Origin: Gammaproteobacteria bacterium
GTDB lineage: Bacteria; Pseudomonadota; Gammaproteobacteria; Pseudomonadales; Azotimanducaceae
Reading direction: 5' to 3'
Assembly (NCBI GenBank): GCA_018667205.1
Contig: JABIVN010000608.1
Coordinates: 1 to 8,428, forward strand
DNA length: 8,428 bases
Part shown: in pieces, positions 1 to 7,116 of the stretch
Layout of the letters: every line of letters starts with the position of its first letter
Numbering within the stretch: position 1 is the stretch's first letter
Made by a program: the position numbers and the translations under genes
The notes under the pieces: generated by a model
What the model was told of the DNA's origin: nothing
What the model saw: only the letters and a program-made list of their open reading frames with translations
The model's database searches: none

Positions 1-312
1 AAAGACGAACTGATGCCAAGATATGCGTCGCTCATCTATAACGGCTACTGGTGGTCGCCAGAGCGCAAGGCGCTGCAGGCGCTTATCGATGATTCTCAAG
101 AGAACGTGAGTGGCACAGTCAGGCTGAAGCTATATAAGGGTAACGTGATGCTGGTTGGGCGAGAATCGGCAACTGAAAGCCTGTACGACGCTGACATTGT
201 TACGTTTGAGGACGATGCCGGTGCTTATGACCAATCGGATGCCGGCGGGTTTATCAAACTGAACGCGCTGCGACTAAAACTCGCGAGCAAACTGGGTCGC
301 AAGCTAACCTAG
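1..312 (+). CDS. argG: Argininosuccinate synthase, C-terminal part (5' end outside window)
   Basis: The reading frame is open from the first base and stops with TAG at 310-312, so 103 C-terminal residues are visible. Argininosuccinate synthase joins citrulline and aspartate, using ATP, to make argininosuccinate in arginine synthesis in the cytoplasm. The visible part is the oligomerisation end of the protein and holds family-typical stretches: [18 protein letters not shown], then [17 protein letters not shown], then [18 protein letters not shown], followed by a short basic tail. The ATP-binding domain lies upstream of the window. The gene is convergent with nth. I see no convincing intrinsic terminator directly after the stop. 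Identity is from recalled family sequence and is quite sure; the catalytic half cannot be judged. Confidence 0.93.
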   Translation, partial: KDELMPRYASLIYNGYWWSPERKALQALIDDSQENVSGTVRLKLYKGNVMLVGRESATESLYDADIVTFEDDAGAYDQSDAGGFIKLNALRLKLASKLGRKLT

Positions 313-400
313 GCAACTGCTGATTAACGTTTTGTCGTGATTGCAGTGTTGAAGTCACGCTCTAAACCTTATGGTCTTGGTGCGGGATGGTCTTTTTTTG

Positions 401-460
401 ATGGGACGCTTGACAGAATTATGGGACGCTTGATGGAATTATGGGAAGCTTGGTGGAAAA
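401..460. repeat. Three tandem 20-bp repeats between argG and nth
   Basis: Three head-to-tail units of exactly 20 bp occupy 401-420, 421-440 and 441-460. The central unit reads ATGGGACGCTTGATGGAATT. The first unit differs from it at 2 positions and the third at 4. A half-matching inverted copy of the core (AAAAGTCCC at 486-494, the complement of GGGACTTTT compared with GGGACGCTT) follows about 25 bp later. The array lies in the 189-bp gap between convergent genes and codes for nothing visible. It could be a remnant of a dispersed intergenic repeat family such as REP-like elements, but this window alone cannot show that. Confidence 0.75.
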
Positions 461-477
461 GCCCCATAAAAAAGGGC
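457..477 (-). terminator. Weak candidate terminator after nth
   Basis: Read on the minus strand, 25 bases after the nth stop, GCCC (477-474) pairs with GGGC (464-461) across a T-rich 9-nt loop and is followed by TTTT (460-457). The stem is only 4 bp, so this is a weak intrinsic terminator at best. Its position at the end of the rsx-nth operon, facing argG, is what makes it worth listing. Confidence 0.35.
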
Positions 478-501
478 ATTAATCAAAAGTCCCTCGAGAG
501 A

Positions 502-1140
502 TCAGTCTAGTTCGGTTTTGTCTTTGAACTCACAAAGGTCAGAGATGACACAAGCACCGCATCTGGGTTTTCTGGCGGTGCAGATATATCGCCCGTGCAG
601 GATCAGCCAGTGGTGAGAGTCCCGAATAAATTCGTCCGGGATGACCTTCAGCAGCTTCTTTTCGACCTGCAGTACGTTTTTACCAGGCGCGAATCGTGTT
701 CGGTTCGAGATTCTAAAAATGTGGGTATCCACTGCCATGGTAGGTTCGCCAAAGGCGGTATTGAGTACAACATTGGCGGTCTTCCTGCCGACGCCGGGCA
801 GTGCTTCCAATGCCTCTCTGGTCCTTGGTACTTCAGAGCCATATTCAGCAAAGAGAATCCGGCATGTCTTGATGATGTTGTTCGCCTTGGTGTTATATAA
901 ACCAATCGTTTTAACATAGCTTTTAAGCTTAGGCAGACCGAGTGCAACGATGGCTTCCGGGGTGTTGGCAACGGCGTAGAGTTTTTCTGTGGCTTTGTTG
1001 ACGCTTACGTCTGTTGCCTGGGCGGAAAGGATGACTGATATAAGAAGTTCAAAGTCAGACTGGTAGTTGAGCTCTGTCTTCGGGTTCGGGTTCTCTGCCC
1101 GCAGTCGCGACAGGATTTCGACTCTTTTTTCAGCGTTCAT
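502..1140 (-). CDS. nth: Endonuclease III, base-excision repair DNA glycosylase/AP lyase
   Basis: This 212-residue protein removes oxidised pyrimidines from DNA and cuts the abasic site in base-excision repair. It has the same length class and residue numbering as the E. coli enzyme. The helix-hairpin-helix motif LPGVGRKTANVV lies at about 114-125 with catalytic Lys120, and catalytic Asp138 is in AVDTHIFR. The C-terminal [4Fe-4S] loop has the exact C-x6-C-x2-C-x5-C spacing at Cys187, 194, 197 and 203. The ATG overlaps the rsxE stop by 4 bp (ATGA), and a GGAG Shine-Dalgarno sequence lies 7 bases before it (complement of 1148-1151). It is the last gene of the rsx operon, an arrangement known in E. 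coli and Pseudomonas relatives. Nothing in it looks damaged. Confidence 0.97.
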   Translation of the reverse strand: MNAEKRVEILSRLRAENPNPKTELNYQSDFELLISVILSAQATDVSVNKATEKLYAVANTPEAIVALGLPKLKSYVKTIGLYNTKANNIIKTCRILFAEYGSEVPRTREALEALPGVGRKTANVVLNTAFGEPTMAVDTHIFRISNRTRFAPGKNVLQVEKKLLKVIPDEFIRDSHHWLILHGRYICTARKPRCGACVISDLCEFKDKTELD

Positions 1141-1757
1141 CTTAGGGCTCCATCGATGACATTTTTAGCTGCGATCAGGCAGCCCAGGGTCAGGAATGCC
1201 CCTGGAGGCAGGGCGACTAACAAAAATCCACTGTCCGCTATCTGGATAGTCATGTCGGGCGTTCCCGTTAGCAGGTGCAGGTTGGCGAACAGGGTTCCGT
1301 TGCCAGCAATCTCACGAATTGTGCCCATCAGTAGTAGCACCAACAGGAAGCCGGTACCCATCATGAGACCGTCAAATGTCGACAGGATGATGGGGTTTTT
1401 TGAAGCAAATGCCTCGGCCCTGCCTAGCAGTGTGCAGTTTGTGACGATCAGGGCAACGAACAGCCCAATGCGCTGATGCATATCGAAGAACCAGTACTGT
1501 AGGCTGAGATCTGCCAGGGTGACAAAGGTGGCGATCACCAGGATCTGGACCGGCAACCGGGTCTCGTCATCCAGGAGTCCACGCATCAGGCTGATGGTGA
1601 AGTTTGACAGGGTTAAAACGACAAGCGTGGTCAGGCCAAGTCCAAGGCTTGTCGCAAATGAATTGGACGTTGCCAGCAGGGGGCAAAGCCCCAGCAATTG
1701 AACCAGTGCAGGGTTGTTTTTCCACAGACCATCTTTCGCAAGGCTAATCGCAGTCAT
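1137..1757 (-). CDS. rsxE: Rnf/Rsx electron-transport complex subunit E (membrane)
   Basis: This is an integral membrane subunit of the ion-pumping Rnf/Rsx complex, 206 residues, about 25 shorter than E. coli RsxE because the charged C-terminal tail is missing. It is recognised by GLWKNNPALVQLLGLCPLLA near the N-terminus, VTNCTLLGRAEAFA at about 106-119, REIAGNGTLF, and LPPGAFLTLG near the end. In this family, paired cysteines of RsxA and RsxE hold a [2Fe-2S] cluster inside the membrane; the matching residues here are Cys25 (LGLCP) and Cys108 (TNC). The start ATG overlaps the rsxG stop by 4 bp and the stop overlaps the nth start by 4 bp, so translation is probably coupled on both sides. Confidence 0.96.
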   Translation of the reverse strand: MTAISLAKDGLWKNNPALVQLLGLCPLLATSNSFATSLGLGLTTLVVLTLSNFTISLMRGLLDDETRLPVQILVIATFVTLADLSLQYWFFDMHQRIGLFVALIVTNCTLLGRAEAFASKNPIILSTFDGLMMGTGFLLVLLLMGTIREIAGNGTLFANLHLLTGTPDMTIQIADSGFLLVALPPGAFLTLGCLIAAKNVIDGALR

Positions 1758-2296
1758 TCAGCAAGGGTCTCGGCAATGGCGTTGGTGACGGCTCTGGAAG
1801 TAATGGTTGCGCCTGAAATAATATCGATGTCACCCTCAGGGGATAGTGTCCAGTTGGTGTGGTGGGCAGATTTTCCAACGAACTGGTGTATCCAGGTAGA
1901 GACTTCGGGTTCAATTTTGTCGCCGATGCCAGGGGTTTCTTCATGATGAGTGACTCGAACGCTAATGACCTCTCTATCACCGGTTAACGAGGTTAGTGTA
2001 AGCGCAATTAGCAGGTCGATTTTTCCATTGTAACCATGGCTGGTCGTGAGTTGCTCGATCGTGCCGATTTGAGTTCCTTCCCTGAACACGCTGTAACCAC
2101 TAGAGGATTTCTCTAACTCTGCGCCGTTCACCATTTCCCGGAGTAGTCGTTCTTCATATTGACGCTGGTTAGATTCAATGGTCTTTTTTGTGATCTGATG
2201 GGTAAACGCCAGGAAAAAAGCACAGCTCAGTGCCAGCAGCGTGGGTTTCAGAATTTTCCTAAAAAGCGTCTTGTTAATGGCCATGCGAATAGTCAT
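1754..2296 (-). CDS. rsxG: Rnf/Rsx electron-transport complex subunit G (FMN-binding)
   Basis: This 180-residue protein is a periplasm-facing flavoprotein anchored by one N-terminal membrane helix (about 14-32, LKPTLLALSCAFFLAF). The FMN-binding domain carries HHEETPGIGDKIE at 117-129 and the covalent flavinylation motif SGAT at 161-164. By family knowledge Thr164 would receive FMN from an ApbE-type flavin transferase, which is not in this window. It is somewhat shorter than E. coli RsxG (about 206). I chose the ATG at 2296 because it overlaps the rsxD stop by 4 bp; a second ATG four codons later is possible. The FMN site is intact, so this subunit should be functional. Confidence 0.95.
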   Translation of the reverse strand: MTIRMAINKTLFRKILKPTLLALSCAFFLAFTHQITKKTIESNQRQYEERLLREMVNGAELEKSSSGYSVFREGTQIGTIEQLTTSHGYNGKIDLLIALTLTSLTGDREVISVRVTHHEETPGIGDKIEPEVSTWIHQFVGKSAHHTNWTLSPEGDIDIISGATITSRAVTNAIAETLAE

Positions 2297-3309
2297 CTGG
2301 GCTTCATCGTTGACCGATCCCTCTGGGTAAATACATGGTCAATCAATGGTGCGGTCGCATTCATCAGGAGTATCGCAAATGCGACCCCTTCAGGGTATGC
2401 CCCCCAGGATCGTATGATGAAGACGATCAGGCCGACGCCGGCCCCAAACACGAGCAGCCCAATTCTGTGACCGGGACAGGTCACTGGATCTGTTGCGATA
2501 AAAAAGGCGGTAAACATGCTGGCCCCCGCAAACAAGGTAAATGCGGGAGAGCCAAGGCTCGCCGAAGAGCCGCCATCATAAAATACCAGTGAAAGTAGCC
2601 CGAGTGTTGCTAAAAACGAAGTCGGTATTTGCCAGGGAATGAGCTTTCTGTAAAGCAGGAACAGGCCGCCGATAAGAAATGCCAGATTAATGCTTGCCCA
2701 GGTTTGCCAGTTGATTTCCTGTGTACCTGACGCCGCAAAGAATTCGTCGTTGGTGGCGGCGATTCTGAACTTATAGGCATCGAGCGGGGTCGCAGCAGTT
2801 ATCCCGTCATAGTGTTCCTGGGTTGCGCTGGTGCTCAATTTTGCCGTGAAGCTGGTGGCCGCGTCTTTGAGCCCCAAATTTGTGGAGCCGGGGGCGGGCC
2901 AGTGAGACATCGCTAGGGGGAAGGAAATAATCAGCATGGCAAACCCGACCATCGCCGGGTTAAATACATTATTTCCTGAACCGCCGTAAAGGTGTTTGCC
3001 AAAGACCACCGCAAAGCCTGTGCCAATGGCGATCATCCAGAAGGGAAGCAGGGGTGGCAGGCAAAGACCTAGCAGGGCGCCGGCAAGCACAGCCGTACCA
3101 TCTGCCAGTGAGTCCAAGGGTCGCGAACGCAGCTTAAGTACCAGTGCTTCACAAATCACGGCGGTCACCGATGCAGCGGCCACGTTCAGCAACACCCCGA
3201 TACCAAAGTGCCAGGTAAAAACGGCGAACCCCGGTAGCAGGGCTAGCAATGTGATGCGCATGATCTGCGCTGTTTTATTGCCGTTCCCTGATTTTTTTCT
3301 ATCCTTCAA
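2293..3309 (-). CDS. rsxD: Rnf/Rsx electron-transport complex subunit D (membrane, FMN-binding)
   Basis: This 338-residue polytopic membrane subunit is related to NqrB. It shows KHLYGGSGNNVFNPAMVGFA at 105-124, the covalent-FMN motif DGITAATPLD at 168-177 with Thr174 the expected acceptor, MFTAFFIATDPVTCPG at 265-280, and YPEGVAFAILLMN near the C-terminus. Several hydrophobic helices lie between about 17 and 135 and between 205 and 325. The start is TTG at 3309-3307, overlapping the upstream TGA by 4 bp, with a weak GGA ten bases upstream. An ATG sixteen codons later (3261) is the alternative, but it would remove the polar N-terminal segment that relatives carry before the first helix. Its normal electron partner RsxC is present here only as a fused fragment. 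Confidence 0.95.
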   Translation of the reverse strand: MKDRKKSGNGNKTAQIMRITLLALLPGFAVFTWHFGIGVLLNVAAASVTAVICEALVLKLRSRPLDSLADGTAVLAGALLGLCLPPLLPFWMIAIGTGFAVVFGKHLYGGSGNNVFNPAMVGFAMLIISFPLAMSHWPAPGSTNLGLKDAATSFTAKLSTSATQEHYDGITAATPLDAYKFRIAATNDEFFAASGTQEINWQTWASINLAFLIGGLFLLYRKLIPWQIPTSFLATLGLLSLVFYDGGSSASLGSPAFTLFAGASMFTAFFIATDPVTCPGHRIGLLVFGAGVGLIVFIIRSWGAYPEGVAFAILLMNATAPLIDHVFTQRDRSTMKPR

Positions 3310-3337
3310 GGCTGTTTATTCCGGCTCAAGGCTGTTT
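3306..3337. repeat. 12-bp direct repeat at the rsxB-C/rsxD junction
   Basis: TCAAGGCTGTTT occurs at 3306-3317 and again at 3326-3337, offset by 20 bp. On the coding (minus) strand it reads AAACAGCCTTGA. The copy at 3306-3317 contains the rsxD TTG start and the TGA stop of the fusion gene; the other lies in the last codons of the fusion gene. It may be a local duplication of a translation-initiation region or chance. Confidence 0.6.
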
Positions 3338-4205
3338 CCAGCAAAAGCTGTCGGGCTGATTGACTGGGGCGATTGGCGACGCGGTTGCTGGTGCTGGCAA
3401 GGCGAGTTCCTCGGGCCAGGTATCGCTGCTCGGTTTCAGTGGCCAGTTGAGCCTTTTTCGTTGCCGCTGTTTTTCTTTGTTTAGCGACTTTAAAAGTATG
3501 GGTAAGGGGTATCTCGCTTGGACACACGTTATCGCACAGTCCGCATACGATGCAGCTGTCCAGGTTCAGAGCATTCGTCTGGTCGCCATTTTCCCGGAAC
3601 CAGTAAAGAAGTTGTGGTTGCAGGTTTCGGGGACATGCCTCGTTACACTGGCCACAGTTTATACAGGGAATCGCATGCTCACGAAACTCTGCGTGAGTTT
3701 CTTCACCGGGGGCTTCGATCAGATCAATACAGTCTACGGGACAAGGATCCCTGCAAAGGTCGCAGCCCGTGCAGTCAGTTGCGATGACGGTGTGCATCAG
3801 TTGGTGAGCACCAACGATAGCATCTACCGGGCAGGCAGCAATGCACAGTGTGCAGCCGATGCATTCCTCTTCCCGGATAACCGCGAGCATGGTTGGTGTG
3901 AATTCCCCACATTCATCGTTGAGTGCAAGGGGTTCGCGTCCCAGTAAGTTCGCGAGTGCTGTAATAGTTTGTTCACCTCCCGGTGGACAACGATTGATCG
4001 CTTCACCGTTGGCGATCGCTTCGGCATAAGGTTTACAGCCGGGGTAACCGCACTGCGCGCACTGTGTCTGGGGCAATTGCGAATTGATCAGGGTGATCAG
4101 CGAAGTTGTCTTGGGTTCTAGCCTGTCACGGGTGATGACGAGCAGCAGCGCGGAAAACGCGCCAAGGCCTGTCAGCAGTAATATGTCCGTCACCAGGTTC
4201 ATCAT
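3306..4205 (-). CDS. Natural fusion: RsxB plus the C-terminal ferredoxin domain of RsxC; RsxC FMN/NADH module absent
   Basis: This 299-residue iron-sulfur protein has two origins. Residues 1-165 are a complete RsxB: a membrane anchor (about 5-24), the Fe-S domain with Cys49, 52, 57 and 73 ([20 protein letters not shown]), then two [4Fe-4S] motifs at Cys115/118/121/125 and Cys145/148/151/155. After a linker at about 166-179, residues 180-243 match the RsxC ferredoxin domain: [13 protein letters not shown] (Cys181/184/187/191), QPQLLYWF, then [18 protein letters not shown] (Cys218/221/224/228). The rest is an Arg/Lys/Ala-rich tail like the RsxC tail (RYLARGTRL compared with RFEARQARL as recalled from E. 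coli). Five [4Fe-4S] sites are expected. The large N-terminal part of RsxC (RnfC_N, FMN/NADH-binding Complex1_51K, SLBB) is not encoded. The ORF is continuous and overlaps rsxA and rsxD by 4 bp each. In E. coli and Pseudomonas rsxB and rsxC are separate genes. Confidence 0.93.
   Translation of the reverse strand: MMNLVTDILLLTGLGAFSALLLVITRDRLEPKTTSLITLINSQLPQTQCAQCGYPGCKPYAEAIANGEAINRCPPGGEQTITALANLLGREPLALNDECGEFTPTMLAVIREEECIGCTLCIAACPVDAIVGAHQLMHTVIATDCTGCDLCRDPCPVDCIDLIEAPGEETHAEFREHAIPCINCGQCNEACPRNLQPQLLYWFRENGDQTNALNLDSCIVCGLCDNVCPSEIPLTHTFKVAKQRKTAATKKAQLATETEQRYLARGTRLASTSNRVANRPSQSARQLLLETALSRNKQP
3683..3701. repeat. 7-bp inverted repeat at the RsxB/RsxC fusion junction
   Basis: GAAACTC (3683-3689) and GAGTTTC (3695-3701) form a perfect 7-bp inverted repeat with a 5-nt spacer. 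The overlapping arms CTCACG (3678-3683) and CGTGAG (3692-3697) offer a second pairing. It encodes residues 169-175 of the fusion, which is the linker between the RsxB part and the RsxC part. It could be a scar of the joining event or a local mRNA hairpin. Confidence 0.55.
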
Positions 4206-4777
4206 GACATACCGGTAAAGCCGAGAAAGGCGAGTGAAAGTATGCCAGCAGTGATCATATTGATCGCTGCACCTTTAAACGGTGCGGGGATATCTGCCGC
4301 TTCCTGCTTCTCTCTGATTGCTGAGAACACGATCAAGAGACCAGAAAAACCCAGCGCTGCGCCAAATCCATAGATAAGGCTTTCGGCAAACCCATGTGCC
4401 TGTCGAGTGTTTAACAGGGCAACTCCAAGGACAGCGCAGTTGGTGGTAATCAGGGGTACAAAGATGCCTAGCACCTCATGCAGCAGCGGTTGGGTTGCAC
4501 GCATGACAACTTCGGAGAACTGCACCATAGTGCCGATAACGACAATAAAGGCGATGATTCGAAGGTACTCCAGGTTAAAGGGTGTCAGCAGGTAGGTATC
4601 TAGTAGGTAGCTGATGCCGCAAGACAGTGTCAGTACAAACGTCGTTGCCGCGGACATACCGATGGCGGTTCCAAGGCGCTGGCTTGCGCCCATAAAAGGA
4701 CACAGGCCCAGGAATTGCACCATCACAAAATTGTTGACGAACATGGTCGTCAGTAGGATTAGCAAGGTATCAGGCAA
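4202..4777 (-). CDS. rsxA: Rnf/Rsx electron-transport complex subunit A (membrane)
   Basis: This 191-residue membrane subunit is the first gene of the rsx operon and aligns from end to end with E. coli RsxA. Key stretches are [18 protein letters not shown] (13-30), [17 protein letters not shown] (108-124), [10 protein letters not shown] and [26 protein letters not shown] near the end. Cys26 and Cys114 match the pair that, with RsxE, holds an intramembrane [2Fe-2S] cluster. The start is TTG at 4777-4775: an in-frame TAG sits two codons upstream, so no longer start exists, and the next ATG (residue 12) would cut into the first helix. No strong Shine-Dalgarno sequence is seen. The stop overlaps the start of the fusion gene by 4 bp. 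Confidence 0.96.
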   Translation of the reverse strand: MPDTLLILLTTMFVNNFVMVQFLGLCPFMGASQRLGTAIGMSAATTFVLTLSCGISYLLDTYLLTPFNLEYLRIIAFIVVIGTMVQFSEVVMRATQPLLHEVLGIFVPLITTNCAVLGVALLNTRQAHGFAESLIYGFGAALGFSGLLIVFSAIREKQEAADIPAPFKGAAINMITAGILSLAFLGFTGMS

Positions 4778-4866
4778 GTGCTAGTTACCGTCCGAAAAGT
4801 GGTGTTCCGTGCCTTTAAGATTCGTCATCAGGACAACGTTAGTTTAAAAATCGATTACTTGGCGGA

Positions 4867-4890
4867 AAATAACCACCGCGGTGATTATTT
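4867..4890. promoter_or_regulatory. 24-bp near-perfect palindrome between metG and rsxA
   Basis: The arms AAATAACCACCG (4867-4878) and CGGTGATTATTT (4879-4890) are inverted copies with one mismatch pair (4873 and 4884) and no spacer. It lies 22 bp after the metG stop and about 90 bp before the rsxA start. The lack of a loop and the even symmetry fit a dimeric regulator site. An alternative is a metG terminator hairpin with a CGCG loop flanked by A and T tracts, though the T tract is only four bases and lies inside the stem. I do not recognise it as a known operator. The rest of the 135-bp gap shows no convincing promoter. Confidence 0.5.
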
Positions 4891-4912
4891 CCCGGAGAGG
4901 ATCGGGCTAATG

Positions 4913-6913
4913 TTAGCTGACTTTCATCCCCGGGTGGGCGCCATTATCGGGTTCAAGCAGATAGATTTCTTCGCCGCCGGGTCCGGCCGCCAGTACCATG
5001 CCTTCGCTCATCCCAAACTTCATCTTCCGCGGTGCCAGGTTGGCCACCATAACTGTCAGCTTCCCGACAAGGTTCTCTGGGTTATAAGCAGCTTTGATTC
5101 CTGCGAAGACGTTTCTTGTGGTGTCGTCTCCAAGGTCCAGCGTGAGCTGTAATAACTTGTCTGCGCCCTCCACGTGCTCGGCCTTGACGATCTTTACGAT
5201 TCTCAAGTCCACCTTGGCGAAATCATCGAACTCGATGGTCGGGCTTTCAGGTTCTGCGATCACGGCGGGTTCCTCTGCTGCCATTGAAGCGTTAACGATG
5301 GCAGCCACCTTCTCTGGCTCGATTCGAGTCATCAGGGGCTTGAATTTGTTAATGGTGTGTCCGGTCAATCTAGTGTCCAGGTCACCCCATACGAGTGGCG
5401 CTATTCCAAGAAATGCTTCGGATTTTTCGGCTAAGCGTGGCAGTACCGGTTTCAGGTAGGTCACCAGCAGGCGATAGAAATTCAACCCGTCTGAGCAGAC
5501 CTGTTGAACGAGGTGCCTTTTGTCCTCTTCCTTAATGAGCACCCAGGGCTTATGTTCGTCAATATATTGATTCGCTTTGTCCGCAAGCGCCATGATATCC
5601 CGAAGAGCTTTCCCGTAGTCGCTATTCTCGTAGTGTAGCGCGATATCGTCGCTGGCTGACGAAAATTCCGCCAGGATGGGATTGTCTGACGTTGGTGCCA
5701 GTTGGCCATCAAATTGTTTGTTGATAAATCCTGCGCAGCGGGAGGCGATGTTCACGACTTTTCCAACGACGTCAGAATTAACCCTCTGTACAAAGTCATC
5801 AAGATTAATATCAAGGTCATCGACACCACCGCTCATTTTCGCTGCAAAGTAATAGCGCAGGTACTCAGGGTCCAGGTGGTCCAGGTAGGTTCGGGCATTG
5901 ATAAAGGTGCCGCGTGATTTAGACATCTTCAGGCCATTGATGGTGGCAAAGCCATGTGCGTGTACCCGGGTAGGTGTTCTGTATCCTGCGGTATCCAGCA
6001 TGGCGGGCCAGAACAGGGCGTGGAAATTAATAATGTCCTTACCAATAAAGTGGTGGACTTCGCAGGTTGAATCCTTTTTCCAGAAGTCATCAAATATCAG
6101 GTCGTTTGCTTCGCAGTGTTTCTGGAATGCCGCCATATATCCGATAGGCGCATCTAGCCAAACATAAAAATATTTGCCGGGCGCCCCGGGAATTTCAAAC
6201 CCGAAATAGGGTGCGTCCCGGCTGATATCCCAGTCTTGCAGACCGGCGTCAAGCCATTCAGACAGTTTGTTGGTGACCTGAACCTGCAGGGTACCGCTGC
6301 GTGTCCACTTTGTCAGAAAATCTGTGAAGTTAGAAAGCGCGAAAAAGTAATGAGTCGATTCCTTTAGCACGGGTGTCGCGCCAGAGAGCTTCGACACGGG
6401 GTTGATCAGGTCTGTGGCGTCATAAGTTGCGCCGCAGGCTTCACAGTTATCGCCATATTGGCCCTCTGTCTTGCACTTGGGACAGGTGCCAACAATGAAG
6501 CGGTCTGCGAGGAACATTTCTTTTTCAGGGTCATAAAGCTGGTCAACCGAGCGGGTTTTGATTTGCTTTGCTTCAACCAGCCGATTGTAGATCTGCTCAC
6601 TCAGCGCTTTGTTCTCTTCCGAGTGAGTTGAGTAATAGTTGTCGTGGCTGATCATGAAACCGTTAAAGTCGCTGCGATGTTCAGCGTTGACTTCCTCGAT
6701 GAGTTTTTCCGGCGTGATGCCAAGTTCCTCGGCCCGCAGCATGGTGGCTGTGCCATGGGTGTCATCGGCGCAGACGTAGATACACTCGTGACCGCGCATA
6801 CGCTGAAAGCGAATCCAGATATCTGTTTGAATATGCTCCATCAAATGCCCCAGGTGAATAGACCCGTTGGCATTCGGAAGGGCGCTGGTAACCAGAATAC
6901 GACGCTTTTCCAT
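4913..6913 (-). CDS. metG: Methionyl-tRNA synthetase
   Basis: This 666-residue class I aminoacyl-tRNA synthetase charges tRNA-Met in the cytoplasm and has nearly the E. coli length (677). The ATP-binding signature SIHLGH is at 18-23, and KMSKS is at 329-333 ([13 protein letters not shown]). A zinc knuckle is at Cys144, 147, 157 and 160 (CPKC and CEAC). The catalytic-domain stretch [10 protein letters not shown] and the region [14 protein letters not shown] are intact. The anticodon-binding helical region spans about 375-550, and the C-terminal tRNA-binding/dimerisation domain runs from about 560 to the end ([39 protein letters not shown]). The start ATG fits the family N-terminus ([20 protein letters not shown]). 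It is upstream of rsxA on the same strand and divergent from mrp, as in Pseudomonas-type genomes. Confidence 0.98.
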   Translation of the reverse strand: MEKRRILVTSALPNANGSIHLGHLMEHIQTDIWIRFQRMRGHECIYVCADDTHGTATMLRAEELGITPEKLIEEVNAEHRSDFNGFMISHDNYYSTHSEENKALSEQIYNRLVEAKQIKTRSVDQLYDPEKEMFLADRFIVGTCPKCKTEGQYGDNCEACGATYDATDLINPVSKLSGATPVLKESTHYFFALSNFTDFLTKWTRSGTLQVQVTNKLSEWLDAGLQDWDISRDAPYFGFEIPGAPGKYFYVWLDAPIGYMAAFQKHCEANDLIFDDFWKKDSTCEVHHFIGKDIINFHALFWPAMLDTAGYRTPTRVHAHGFATINGLKMSKSRGTFINARTYLDHLDPEYLRYYFAAKMSGGVDDLDINLDDFVQRVNSDVVGKVVNIASRCAGFINKQFDGQLAPTSDNPILAEFSSASDDIALHYENSDYGKALRDIMALADKANQYIDEHKPWVLIKEEDKRHLVQQVCSDGLNFYRLLVTYLKPVLPRLAEKSEAFLGIAPLVWGDLDTRLTGHTINKFKPLMTRIEPEKVAAIVNASMAAEEPAVIAEPESPTIEFDDFAKVDLRIVKIVKAEHVEGADKLLQLTLDLGDDTTRNVFAGIKAAYNPENLVGKLTVMVANLAPRKMKFGMSEGMVLAAGPGGEEIYLLEPDNGAHPGMKVS

Positions 6914-6946
6914 GAAAGTGTTTTTGCTGCAGAATTTGGGGTGCTA

Positions 6947-6952
6947 AATATA
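6947..6952 (-). promoter_or_regulatory. Candidate -10 element for metG
   Basis: On the minus strand TATATT lies about 34 bases before the metG ATG, inside an AT-rich run in a gap that is otherwise GC-balanced. The best base window 17 bp upstream (GTGCAA) is a poor -35 match. The placement is sensible for metG transcription, but the support is weak. Confidence 0.3.
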
Positions 6953-7041
6953 TAGATGAAGGCACCTAATTGCACCTTGAAACGGTATTTCGCTGGTCTG
7001 GAGCACTTGAATTACCGCCAGTCTCGTGGGAGGCTTTCGTT

Positions 7042-7070
7042 CGCGGGTAGACCGCGTAAATAACTCGGAG
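7042..7070 (+). promoter_or_regulatory. mrp leader: small hairpin and Shine-Dalgarno sequence
   Basis: CGCGG (7042-7046) and CCGCG (7052-7056) form a 5-bp stem with a 5-nt loop. Eleven bases later comes GGAG (7067-7070), the only good Shine-Dalgarno sequence before mrp. It sits 46 bases before the GTG at 7117 but only 7 bases before an in-frame ATC at 7078, which bears on the choice of start for mrp. Confidence 0.4.
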
Positions 7071-7116
7071 ATAAAAAATCAGTAATTCGGCCATAGAGAA
7101 ATTTGAACTACCCAGC

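Noticed and set aside
361..399. T run at 392-398 as an argG terminator
   Set aside because: No GC stem precedes it; only a 3-bp pairing (ACC/GGT) is possible.
595..971. ORFs of 92-107 codons on both strands inside nth
   Set aside because: They are other-frame shadows of nth, whose catalytic and cluster residues are all intact; their translations show no recognisable family.
3360..3947. 195-codon plus-strand ORF opposite the rsxB-C fusion
   Set aside because: It is antisense to a gene with strong cysteine motifs and has no Shine-Dalgarno sequence or recognisable domain; a cysteine-rich gene easily leaves long antisense frames.
3306..4205. The fusion as a frameshifted or stop-split rsxB and rsxC
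   Set aside because: The ORF is continuous with no shift, and there is no spare sequence in any frame that could hold the RsxC FMN/NADH part.
4778..4866. A sigma-70 promoter for rsxA
   Set aside because: TTGTCC and several AT-rich hexamers occur, but none pairs with a good partner at 16-18 bp spacing.
6914..7116. A frameshifted MIP18/DUF59 domain upstream of mrp
   Set aside because: All three plus frames were read; none resembles the domain, and the gap is too short for the usual length.
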